Shown piece after piece: positions 15,887 to 24,300 of a stretch of 41,936 nucleotides of DNA; the first letter of the stretch is position 1; each line of letters begins with the position of its first letter. Made by a program: the position numbers and the translations under genes. The notes below the pieces were generated by a model that saw nothing but the letters and a program-made list of their open reading frames with translations, was not told the DNA's origin and did not search any database. The DNA comes from a virus: the IMG/VR virus record IMGVR_UViG_3300032235_000914, positions 1-41,936 of that record, one strand, 5' to 3'.

Positions 15887-15913
15887 TATACACGATATTT
15901 ATAGGTGTGTATA
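15887..15913. repeat. Inverted repeat bracketing the late promoter
   Basis: TATACAC (15887-15893) and GTGTATA (15907-15913) are exact inverted 7-mers with a 13-nt interval that contains the whole TATAAATA box. Possible regulator site, or a chance AT-rich palindrome. Confidence 0.35.
15896..15903 (-). promoter_or_regulatory. Candidate late promoter, perfect TATAAATA, for the GT4-gmd-oxygenase unit
   Basis: Exact TATAAATA on the minus strand, ending 21 nt before the GT4 ATG, in the only sizeable gap (15875-15933) inside this enzyme block. It is the best late-box match in the window and suggests the eleven downstream genes are expressed late, with virion proteins. Confidence 0.65.
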
Positions 15914-15933
15914 CTGTTAAATCAAATTTATTT

Positions 15934-16686
15934 TTATAAAATTGTTCTATACTTAACCGGCTGTATTTTAACTTTACCAAAAAAATGATTTGAATGTATG
16001 TAAAGTATGTTTAATATTCTTTCAGCTAAGAATGCCAAAAGTCTTTTTTCTTCTAAACTTCTAATAGAATGTATATTGTCTTGTATATATGGTAGGGTAT
16101 ATTTTGTACCTTCGTACAATTCAAAAATTATGTCAAACAACACCGAACAAACAGAATCAAAAATTTTTCTTTGTGCAAAAAACATGTTGCATGGAGATAT
16201 AAATTTAAACTGATTCAAAGACTGTATCATTTCTGGCGTAATTGATATTTTTTTTATTCTTGCCGCTTCCATCAAAATTTTTATACCTAATTCGCCGTGA
16301 TGTCTTGCAAATTGTTGCCATATACTTTCATCGACCGGGATAAATTCAGACACAAACAGAGTATTTGTATCCAATGGAAAAAAATTATTTAATTCTTCTT
16401 CATTGTAAAATCTTCTATATTGATTTGTGCCCACAAATTCGTCATCTGTATTTTTCCATACCCAATATAATCCAGTCAAATCGCCCAGCAAATAATTCAA
16501 ATGCGAAATGTTTTCTTGTGTATCGTCCAGAATATAATTTAAATCTAAACATTTTTTGCGAGTGGCTTCATTTAAAAAATGAGATCCTCCCATGATAGTT
16601 TTTTGATTATACTGTGTATGTAAGGGTTTTCTTCCGTGAAAAGAATTACAGTATAGTGTTAGTCCAAAAGGTTGATGCTGTTCCAT
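15934..16686 (-). CDS. DUF4422 glycosyltransferase-like protein
   Basis: The signature of DUF4422 (PF14393) is clear: LNYILDDTQENISHLN, then LTGLYWVWKN, then FVGTNQYRRFY at ~60-95, and SPCNMFFAQRKIFD with EKRLLAFLAERILN toward the end. The family occurs in capsule and O-antigen loci and is thought to be a sugar transferase. The ATG at 16686 has GGGA 7 nt upstream and is preferred over an in-frame TTG at 16698. It overlaps the preceding gene by 28 bp. Last gene of the upstream enzyme unit. Confidence 0.83.
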   Translation of the reverse strand: MEQHQPFGLTLYCNSFHGRKPLHTQYNQKTIMGGSHFLNEATRKKCLDLNYILDDTQENISHLNYLLGDLTGLYWVWKNTDDEFVGTNQYRRFYNEEELNNFFPLDTNTLFVSEFIPVDESIWQQFARHHGELGIKILMEAARIKKISITPEMIQSLNQFKFISPCNMFFAQRKIFDSVCSVLFDIIFELYEGTKYTLPYIQDNIHSIRSLEEKRLLAFLAERILNILYIHSNHFFGKVKIQPVKYRTIL

Positions 16687-17483
16687 ATCGATTCCCAATT
16701 AATATGTGGATCTTTTTCTAAGTCTGATTGTAAATGCAGTGCAAGAGAGTTAATCGGTATTAATCCAAGAACACCTCTTTTGGTTAACATATAATTCAAC
16801 GAAACGTTTTCTAATTTATGGGCGTCTTTTTTATCTATTAGCTCGAAAAAATAATTATATAAATCCCAGTGCTGACTGAACTGCTGATGTGATGTGAGAA
16901 AAGAACAACTCATATCGTAGTATTGTATCCAATAACCGTGTTTACCTACTATAACAGTTCTAGGAGTTTCTCTGTTTCTGTATTGAGTTAACCATGAGTT
17001 GGGATCGTTGTAAGGACTTATTATTGTGTGAGTTGTTGTCTCATTATATATTTGATAAAATACATCTATTACATCCGAAATTGCTGTTTGAGTAAACAAA
17101 TAATCATCTTGTATTTGATATACCAAATCTTTACCGTTCCGTTGAAGCCAATGATAACAGTGTTCTATACTTTTTCGAATGCCGGTTTCGCTGGTTAATT
17201 CGAGTATTTCAATTTGAATTTTATCCGACGAAAATTTTTCACCGCATTGGTTAATAAATTCTTTTAATTCTACACTGGAGTGATCATCGATTATAACAAT
17301 ATTATGTGATGCATTATGATTTTGCTCGGAGCAATATCGAACAGATTCTAAAAAAGATTTAATACATTTTTTGGAAATCAATGTTCTATCATCACTTGCA
17401 TATCTTTTTTGACTTTGATATGATTTCACGTCGCAAGTTTGTAAAGCGTAGTGTATTTGAATTTGATTTATTGCGGTCTGCAT
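16659..17483 (-). CDS. GT2-like glycosyltransferase
   Basis: 274 aa. Residues ~60-70 hold NIVIIDDHSS, the first strand and Asp pair of GT-A enzymes, and YQIQDDYLFTQ (~122-132) is the DxD-like metal/donor motif. HGYWIQYYDMSCSFLTSHQQF may form the acceptor site. The C-terminal half is diverged from classical GT2 enzymes. It overlaps the FkbM gene by 16 bp and the DUF4422 gene by 28 bp, so the three are probably translated together. Donor and acceptor are unknown. Confidence 0.72.
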   Translation of the reverse strand: MQTAINQIQIHYALQTCDVKSYQSQKRYASDDRTLISKKCIKSFLESVRYCSEQNHNASHNIVIIDDHSSVELKEFINQCGEKFSSDKIQIEILELTSETGIRKSIEHCYHWLQRNGKDLVYQIQDDYLFTQTAISDVIDVFYQIYNETTTHTIISPYNDPNSWLTQYRNRETPRTVIVGKHGYWIQYYDMSCSFLTSHQQFSQHWDLYNYFFELIDKKDAHKLENVSLNYMLTKRGVLGLIPINSLALHLQSDLEKDPHINWESIWNSINLLD

Positions 17484-18205
17484 AATAAATTATTTCCAAT
17501 GGTTTCATACCCATAATCGAATTGATCTAAAAAATTTTTAATGTCTTCAATAATAGACTTTCTATTGTCAGAATGTTCAATGAATACTACTGGAAAATGT
17601 TTCTTTATTGTTTTAGTGGCACCTATTAGTACATCTAAGTCCATGCCTTCGACATCAATTTTAAGTAAGTGTATTTTTGGTATGTTGTGATATTCTACAA
17701 ACCAATCCAATGTATTGATCTGAACAACAATCTTATTGTGCGTAGTCTGTGAAATAACATTCTCAACTAAACTGAATGTTCCATAATCATTTTTCTCAAA
17801 ATAATTTGGTTCTTCAAATTCTATCTTAGTATTTTCCTTACCTAGACCTATATTGTATGTGTATACATTATAGAGATTATTGATGGCTGCATTGCCAGAT
17901 AACATTTGGAACACTTGTCGTTGAGGTTCAAAGGAATATACCTTTCCTTTTGGAAATGCTTTCGCCATCCACGTTGTAAATGTTCCTATGTTTGCACCAA
18001 TGTCAAATATCACTGGTTCTGAAAATTCTTTAATTGATTGATAACAGTTGTATGCTTCTACCGTTGAAGTATTTCCATGATCTAATAGCCATTGACCGTG
18101 ACCGACCTGTTCATGGTTGCAGTCAAATCTGTTAACAATCATTAACCCGTGATCGCAACTCAGTAAAACATTTCGGTGAACTTTGTCACCTATATTAAAG
18201 ACCAT
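17468..18205 (-). CDS. FkbM-family methyltransferase
   Basis: SAM-dependent O-methyltransferase. The SAM-binding motif I is VIFDIGANIGTFTTW (~65-79), followed by KVYSFEPQRQVFQML with the acidic ribose-binding Glu. LLKIDVEGMDLDVLIGA (~173-189) is the diagnostic FkbM segment. 245 aa. The ATG follows the upstream stop after one base (TAA-A-ATG). FkbM enzymes in phage and surface-sugar loci often methylate glycans, so sugar O-methylation is the likely role (inference). Confidence 0.9.
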   Translation of the reverse strand: MVFNIGDKVHRNVLLSCDHGLMIVNRFDCNHEQVGHGQWLLDHGNTSTVEAYNCYQSIKEFSEPVIFDIGANIGTFTTWMAKAFPKGKVYSFEPQRQVFQMLSGNAAINNLYNVYTYNIGLGKENTKIEFEEPNYFEKNDYGTFSLVENVISQTTHNKIVVQINTLDWFVEYHNIPKIHLLKIDVEGMDLDVLIGATKTIKKHFPVVFIEHSDNRKSIIEDIKNFLDQFDYGYETIGNNLLCRPQ

Positions 18206-18206
18206 T

Positions 18207-18809
18207 TTATTCTTTCAATTTTACAAATGCAGTTTGAAAAGAATCCGGTAAATGTATTAGTTCTATCTGATGCCAGTGTGACTGTATAAACATTTCAATG
18301 CCCATTCTAGGTGAAAGTTGTACTGGAGCACTGCCGTGTTCATCAACTAGTTTCCAACCTATAGAATCATCGCAGAGCATGACTCCGCCAACAGGCAATA
18401 ATCTCCATGATAACACCATGTCTTCTAATACTGCTGCTGAAGAGTGATCACCGTCAACAAAAATAAACTCAACTTTTTCTTTTTGATGAATTAATTCAAC
18501 AAGGGCTTCATAGCTATATTTGTTAATGTAGGTTACATTGCCCACACATTTACTTAAATTATATTCAAAAGTTCGTTTGATAGTTGCAAAATCAAAAGCA
18601 TGATTATCGTTTAAAGTTGTATGTGGGTCTATAGCATATATTTTAAACTTATCATTATGAATTTTACCAAACTCCGATACCCAAAACGTAGTTATTCCTT
18701 CGAAACAACCAATTTCTATCATTGTGTTCGGGACACCATATTTTTCAAATAAAAATTTGATATTGGTCTGTGTTCTTTCTCTGCCCATATCAACAGTTGA
18801 AATATACAT
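18207..18809 (-). CDS. Class I SAM methyltransferase (Methyltransf_24-like)
   Basis: About 200 aa from ATG 18809. Motif I is MIEIGCFEGITTFW (~30-43), IYAIDPH follows as motif II, and VEFIFVDGDHSSAAVLEDMV (~113-132) is characteristic of the Methyltransf_24/cephalosporin-hydroxylase-like group, then GGVMLCDD. I prefer 18809 to the longer ATG at 18890 because it lies one base after the upstream stop (TAA-T-ATG); the longer form would overlap the previous gene by 80 bp. Target unknown; probably a sugar. Confidence 0.82.
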   Translation of the reverse strand: MYISTVDMGRERTQTNIKFLFEKYGVPNTMIEIGCFEGITTFWVSEFGKIHNDKFKIYAIDPHTTLNDNHAFDFATIKRTFEYNLSKCVGNVTYINKYSYEALVELIHQKEKVEFIFVDGDHSSAAVLEDMVLSWRLLPVGGVMLCDDSIGWKLVDEHGSAPVQLSPRMGIEMFIQSHWHQIELIHLPDSFQTAFVKLKE

Positions 18810-18810
18810 A

Positions 18811-19419
18811 TTAGCTATTCCGTTTAGCCCAATCCTCAAACCTGCCGGGTTTGTGTACTCGAATAAAGATATTAATACTCTCTGCAACATTAGCCATGGT
18901 ATTTAAATTAATGTCGAGCTGTTTCGGTGCTAACATACCATCTTGTTGTTGCTGTAACCAATAACCAACCATATTGTAAGTTGTGTCATATACTTCAAGA
19001 TCAACGCCGTGATATAATCCATACGTACTATCACTTAATTTTTTTGCAATAGATTCAAAATTTACTTTTTGATCAAACATTTTAAATGTTTTAGCTGATA
19101 GTGGGCGAACATGTGTATAGTCATCCCAATATAAATCGCAGCGATGATGTGGTACGTTAATAAACCATTCGGCACCATCTTTACTGACTCTATACATTTC
19201 TTTGATGATATTAGTAAAAACTTTTGGATTTTGTCCAAGGTGCTCTAATATATTATCAGCATTAATTTTGTCAAAGAAATTATCTTCGTAGGGCCAAGGA
19301 GTAACTTCAAAGTCTAAAACTTCATCTGGATTACATTTTGATTCTATGTCTACATTCCAATGATCGTAGAGTTTTTTAAAGCCGCAGCCCATGTTTAGTT
19401 TTGTATGCTCAGGTATCAT
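18811..19419 (-). CDS. Class I SAM methyltransferase
   Basis: 202 aa. KLNMGCGFKKLYDHWNVDI (~7-25) is the SAM-binding motif, DNILEHLG (~55-62) the motif-III-like post segment, and EMYRVSKDGAEWFINVPHH follows as in Methyltransf_11-type enzymes. There is a good AAGGAAAT ribosome site 6 nt before the ATG. It stands between the sulfotransferase (9 nt gap) and the second methyltransferase. The pattern is common in surface-glycan loci; substrate unknown. Confidence 0.82.
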   Translation of the reverse strand: MIPEHTKLNMGCGFKKLYDHWNVDIESKCNPDEVLDFEVTPWPYEDNFFDKINADNILEHLGQNPKVFTNIIKEMYRVSKDGAEWFINVPHHRCDLYWDDYTHVRPLSAKTFKMFDQKVNFESIAKKLSDSTYGLYHGVDLEVYDTTYNMVGYWLQQQQDGMLAPKQLDINLNTMANVAESINIFIRVHKPGRFEDWAKRNS

Positions 19420-19428
19420 AATATTTCC

Positions 19429-20229
19429 TTAAATCCAGGCATCCCAAAAAATTTCGCGATTATATTGTTCATATAAATCCAAACCAAGATATTCTACGCA
19501 ATTGACCGTTGTTTTTTCAAGAGAAGGTTTAACTTTGTGTAGGTCTGGTAATCCTACTGCAAGGTCATTGTAATTTTCAGTTTGTTCAATTTTTTGATAA
19601 TCGTGTTTAAAATCTGGTAATTCAAAGAAGTCATAGATTCTTTTCGTCTGACTCTTCGGACTGCTACAAAAACGATTATAATCAATAAATAAAAATCTAT
19701 CAAGGTAACCCATAGTAATCGCATCTTTTAAATTTCTATGGCTTAATCCCATTGCACCATCCGGCCCAGCATAGTAATATGCTCTTGAAGCAATACTCGA
19801 TCCTTCTCTGAGATGTGCATCGACATTTGTAAAAAATAAGGGATTCTCTTTACGCATTCTTTCAAATGAAGTTAGAATCTCCGCTGGATTTCTGACACAT
19901 ATAATCATCTTGACTTGTTTCTGCAAGACTGCTTCAAGTTGTCCAATTAGTGGAACCCATCCTCTGTCTTTGTCAAAAACTATGGGTCTATCTATGTGCG
20001 AATAATATCCATCGAGCACACTGTTCAAAACACCAGCTTTTGCCTGATCATTTCGATATTCTTTATTTGATTCAATACTACTCCAACTAGCATTGATAGA
20101 TCCAAAAATAGATGCCAATGAACTTACTGATTCACCGTGAATTTCTGGATTTTGTTTAAGTAAGTTTGTTATAAGGGTTGATCCGGACCTGGGTAGGCCA
20201 GAAATAAAATACAAATGTTCTTTTTTCAT
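19429..20229 (-). CDS. PAPS-dependent sulfotransferase
   Basis: Transfers sulfate from PAPS. The 5'-phosphosulfate loop is ISGLPRSGSTLITNLL (residues 9-24) and the 3'-phosphate site is ICVRNPAEILTSFERM, with R113 and S121 in the expected spacing. 266 aa, with no signal peptide or membrane segment, so it should act in the cytoplasm. GGAG lies 6 nt before the start. Together with neighbouring transferases and methyltransferases it suggests a sulfated glycan or sulfated tyrosine/sugar on protein; the substrate is open. Confidence 0.85.
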   Translation of the reverse strand: MKKEHLYFISGLPRSGSTLITNLLKQNPEIHGESVSSLASIFGSINASWSSIESNKEYRNDQAKAGVLNSVLDGYYSHIDRPIVFDKDRGWVPLIGQLEAVLQKQVKMIICVRNPAEILTSFERMRKENPLFFTNVDAHLREGSSIASRAYYYAGPDGAMGLSHRNLKDAITMGYLDRFLFIDYNRFCSSPKSQTKRIYDFFELPDFKHDYQKIEQTENYNDLAVGLPDLHKVKPSLEKTTVNCVEYLGLDLYEQYNREIFWDAWI

Positions 20230-20297
20230 TTAGACTCCAACTAATTTAATGTATATCAATATAAATATATATCTTATTTGTTGAAGCTTTCTTTTTT

Positions 20298-21329
20298 TTA
20301 TTTCGGAAAAAGTTTTGTTAATTCTTGCGAGACTTCTTCAAATGTTTCTTTCCATTTACCAAATTTTTTCTGTCTAAAAACTCTTGTTGAGTCTTGATAC
20401 CATGGACTATGTTTATCGCCACATGCCCAAACATGATAAGGTAAAAGTGGAACAATTACCCAAGTTGGTTTACCCATGGCTGATGCTATATGAGCAATAC
20501 TAGTACAAGATGTTATTACTAAATCTAAGTTTTGTATACATGCAACAGTATCTTCCCAAGATATAATTAAGTGTTGTAGATCAGAGATTTCATCGGGCAA
20601 TTCTCTCAAATCTGTATCTCTTTGCAAACTATAGAACTGTATGTGTTCATTGTCTTTATAGAGATTTGTCAACTTTTCTGCTGGAAATATTCTGAATTGT
20701 TGATGTTCAAACAATGGACTTCCGCTCCAGCGAATACCCACTTTAATTTTTTTCTCCGTATTCAACATTGTTTTCCAAATATCAACACTCTCATTTTTTG
20801 CAAAAATATATGGTTCATTGGGCAGAGTCTCAAATGTATGCCCAAATAACCAACTACAACTAAAACCAGGAATCCAATAATCGTGAAAAGTTGAACTTAC
20901 TTCATCCAACGTTATACATTTGTGAGTTCCTGGAATTCTAAGAAAAACTGGATGTAAGGATTTGTCACAACAAAGAATTGCGATCCCGCCTCTTTTCCAA
21001 ACTTCTGTTGCAAATCTTGCGTATATGATTTGATCGCCGAAACCACATTCCATGTTAAGTATAACAGTTTTTCCTGTTAAATCGTCTTGCCCATTCCATA
21101 TAGGTTTGGTGGTGTTTATTTTTCCGGATCCATATACTTTAAGACTTCTGCCATATTCAAGACATTGAAAACCCTCTTGTAATTTACCTTGATTAATTAA
21201 GAACCAACCACGATTAAATTTTGCCCTTGGATCAGTAGGATCATTAGCTTCCATTTGTTCTGCAAGTTTCCATCCTTCTGCAAAACGGCCGCGGATCATT
21301 AGATTTAACTGTTGATCTATTAGATGCAT
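20298..21329 (-). CDS. TPR protein with GT9/heptosyltransferase-like domain
   Basis: 343 aa. Residues 1-65 form about one and a half TPR-like helix pairs (AEGWKLAEQMEANDPTDPRAK, FNRGWFLINQGKLQEGF). From ~88 a GT-B-like domain follows: ECGFGDQIIYARFATEVWKRGG (~94-115), VGIRWSGSP, FYSLQRD and LVITSCTSIAHIASAMGKP (~268-287). The last is the typical GT9/GT41 donor-site block. Such TPR-GT proteins are linked to protein or surface O-glycosylation. First gene of the upstream enzyme unit, 24 nt downstream of a late-promoter box. Confidence 0.8.
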   Translation of the reverse strand: MHLIDQQLNLMIRGRFAEGWKLAEQMEANDPTDPRAKFNRGWFLINQGKLQEGFQCLEYGRSLKVYGSGKINTTKPIWNGQDDLTGKTVILNMECGFGDQIIYARFATEVWKRGGIAILCCDKSLHPVFLRIPGTHKCITLDEVSSTFHDYWIPGFSCSWLFGHTFETLPNEPYIFAKNESVDIWKTMLNTEKKIKVGIRWSGSPLFEHQQFRIFPAEKLTNLYKDNEHIQFYSLQRDTDLRELPDEISDLQHLIISWEDTVACIQNLDLVITSCTSIAHIASAMGKPTWVIVPLLPYHVWACGDKHSPWYQDSTRVFRQKKFGKWKETFEEVSQELTKLFPK

Positions 21330-21353
21330 AATGCAACTTTCTTGTAAAATATC

Positions 21354-21361
21354 TATTTATG
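21354..21361 (-). promoter_or_regulatory. Candidate late promoter for the TPR-GT/sulfotransferase unit
   Basis: CATAAATA on the minus strand overlaps the stop codon of the RCC1 gene and ends 24 nt before the TPR-GT ATG. 7 of 8 matches to the late box, with the same spacing as the other candidates. Confidence 0.5.
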
Positions 21362-24300
21362 TAAGATTTCTCAGAGCTAAAGTAAAATTTTGGCCTGCAC
21401 TAACCGCAATCCACGAACTAGAACCTATTTGAACTGGTGATGATTTACCGAGTGTGACCGTGGTGTTGTCGCCCAGTTGTCCATATTGGTTTCTTCCCCA
21501 GGTGAACAATTGTTTATCTGATCTTATGGCTGCGGTGTGTCCATCGCCAGCACTCACCGCCGTCCATGAACTGCTTCCAATTTGCACTGGTGATGATTTA
21601 TTGACTGTGGTATTATCACCTAATCGACCATAAGTATTTTGACCCCAAGTAAACAATAATCTATCACTTCTAATAGCCGCTGTGAAAGCGCCGTTGCCCG
21701 CAGCGGCGCTCACAGCCGTCCATGAACTGCTTCCAATTTGCACTGGTGATGATTTATTGACTGTGGTATTATCACCTAATCGACCATTAGAACCTTGACC
21801 CCAAGCAAATAATAATCGATCTGATCTAAGTGCTAGAATGTGATTACCCCCAGCACTCACCGCCGTCCATGAACTGCTTCCAATTTGCACTGGTGATGAT
21901 TTATTGACTGTGGTGTTATCACCTAATCGGCCGTAACTACCCAAACCCCAAGTAAATAGTGTACCACCAGATCTAATGGCTGCTGCGAAATAACTACCAA
22001 CACTAACTGCTGTCCACGAACTTGATCCTATTTGGACTGGTGATGATTTACTGATAGTGGTACCATCACCTAGATTGCCCTGGCCACCAAAACCCCATGT
22101 AAACAATAATCCATCACTTCTAATAGCTGCTGTCTGAATACCGCCAGCACTTACGGCAGTCCAACTACTGGATCCAATTTGCACTGGTGATGATTTACTG
22201 ACTATAGTGCCGTCGCCCAGCTGGCCTTGACTACCACCGCCCCAGGTAAACAATAAGTTGTCAGATCTGATTGCTGCTGTATGGGATCTGCCGACCGACA
22301 CTGCTGTCCACGAACTTGATCCAACTTGAACTGGTGATGAAAAATTAGAAGCATTATTACCTATTAGCACTGGTGATGATTTACCGGTTGCGGTGCCGTC
22401 ACCTAAGCTTCCAAAAGAGTTGAATCCCCAAGCGTACAATAATCCATTAGATATAATAGCATCAACCCAGCCGTTACCAACACCTATTGCGGTCCAACTA
22501 CTGGATCCAATTTGTACTGGTGATGATTTGTTAACTGTGGTACCATCACCCAATCGGCCGTAACTACCCAAACCCCAAGTAAATAGTGTACCATCAGATC
22601 TGATAGCCACGGTGAATGCTACACTAGCACTTACTGCCGTCCATGAACTAGAACCTATTTGAACTGGTGAATTAGTATTTAAAAGAGTATTACCCAAAAG
22701 AACTGGTGATGATTTGCTGACAGTGGTGGCATCACCAATGGCACCTTGAGTATTGAACCCCCAAGCGTACAGTAATCCATCGGATCTGATGGCCTCCGTA
22801 AAATTACTAAAAGAACCCACTGCCGTCCACGAACTGCTTCCAATTTGCACTGGTGATGATTTACCGGTTATAGTGCCGTCACCTAATTGTCCATCAATGT
22901 TAGTACCCCAGGTAAATAGTGTACCGCCAGATCTAATTGCAGCCGTGTTAGAAGTACCTGCAGACACTGCCGTCCATGAACTGCTTCCAATTTGAACAGG
23001 TGATGATTTATTGACCGTGGTACCATCACCTAATCGACCAACTGTCGCTAGGCCCCAGGTAAACAGTGTACCACCAGATCTGATAGCTGCTGTGTGGGCA
23101 TAGCCAGCACTTACTGCGGTCCATGAACTGTTTCCAATTTGCACTGGTGATGATTTATTGACCGTAGTGCCGTCACCTAATCGGCCAGTAACACCAGAAC
23201 CCCAAGTAAACAGTGTACCACCAGATCTAATAGCTGCTGTGTGCGTATAACCAGCACTTACTGCTGTCCATGAACTAGAACCAATTTGAAATGGTTGTGA
23301 TGTGTTGGCAACAGAACCATCACCCAATTGACCTTGAGTGTTGAATCCCCAAGTAAATAGTGTACCACCAGATCTGATAGCCACACCGTGGCCTAGGCCA
23401 GCACTTATTGCTGTCCACGAACTTGATCCTATTTGAACCGGTGATGATTTGTTGACAGTGGTACCATCACCTAATCGGCCATTACCACCAGCGCCCCATG
23501 CAAATAATAATTGATCTGATCTAAGTGCTAGAGTATGAACACTACCAGCACTTACTGCCGTCCATGAACTGCTTCCAATTTGAACAGGTGATGATTTGTC
23601 AATTTGGGATCCATCACCCAATTGTCCAAAATTGTTTCGACCCCAGGTAAACAATAATCCATCTGATCTTATGGCCACTGAGTGAGCACCATGTGTGCTA
23701 GTGCTTATTACAGTCCAACTAAAGACTTGAGTGCTGGGTGTTCCAAGTTGTCCAAAAGTATTTTGTCCCCAAGTAAATAATTTACCATCTGAGTCAATAG
23801 CTGCTGCGAAATAACTACCAGCACTTACTGCTGTCCAAGAACTGCTTCCTATTTGAACTGGTGACGATTTGCTGACAGTGGTACCATCACCTAATTGTCC
23901 AGAACTGTTAAGTCCCCAACCAAATAGTGTACCACCAGATCTAATAGCTGCTGTCTGAGCTCCGCCGGCACTTACTGCCGTCCATGAACTGCTTCCAATT
24001 TGAACCGGTGATGATGCGTTGGTTACAAGATTATTACCAAGTTGGCCATTGCCGTTGAAACCCCAAGTAAATAGTGTGCCGCCAGATCTGATAGCGGCTG
24101 AGAAGGCGCCATTGGCAGCAGCACTTACTGCTGTCCATGAACTGGATCCAACTTGAACTGGTGATGATCTGTTAATGGTATTTAGAACACCTAATTGGCC
24201 AGTATTGTTTCTGCCCCAAGTAAATAATAATCCATCACTTCTAATGGCGACTGTATGAGTTTGACCAGCACTTACTGCGGTCCAACTACTTGATCCAATT

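Noticed and set aside
18810-18890. Longer start of the second methyltransferase
   Set aside because: It needs an 80-bp overlap with the previous gene, while ATG 18809 lies directly after that gene's stop, as at four other junctions of the block.
20260-20267. Perfect TATAAATA on the plus strand
   Set aside because: No plus-strand gene lies downstream; it would run antisense to the enzyme block. It sits in a very AT-rich 68-bp gap and is probably chance.
8131-21329. The sugar block as a bacterial capsule locus, with the window being host chromosome or prophage
   Set aside because: It is flanked closely on both sides by virion genes in tight array, carries late-type promoter boxes, and shows no Wzx/Wzy/Wza-type membrane proteins or integrase.
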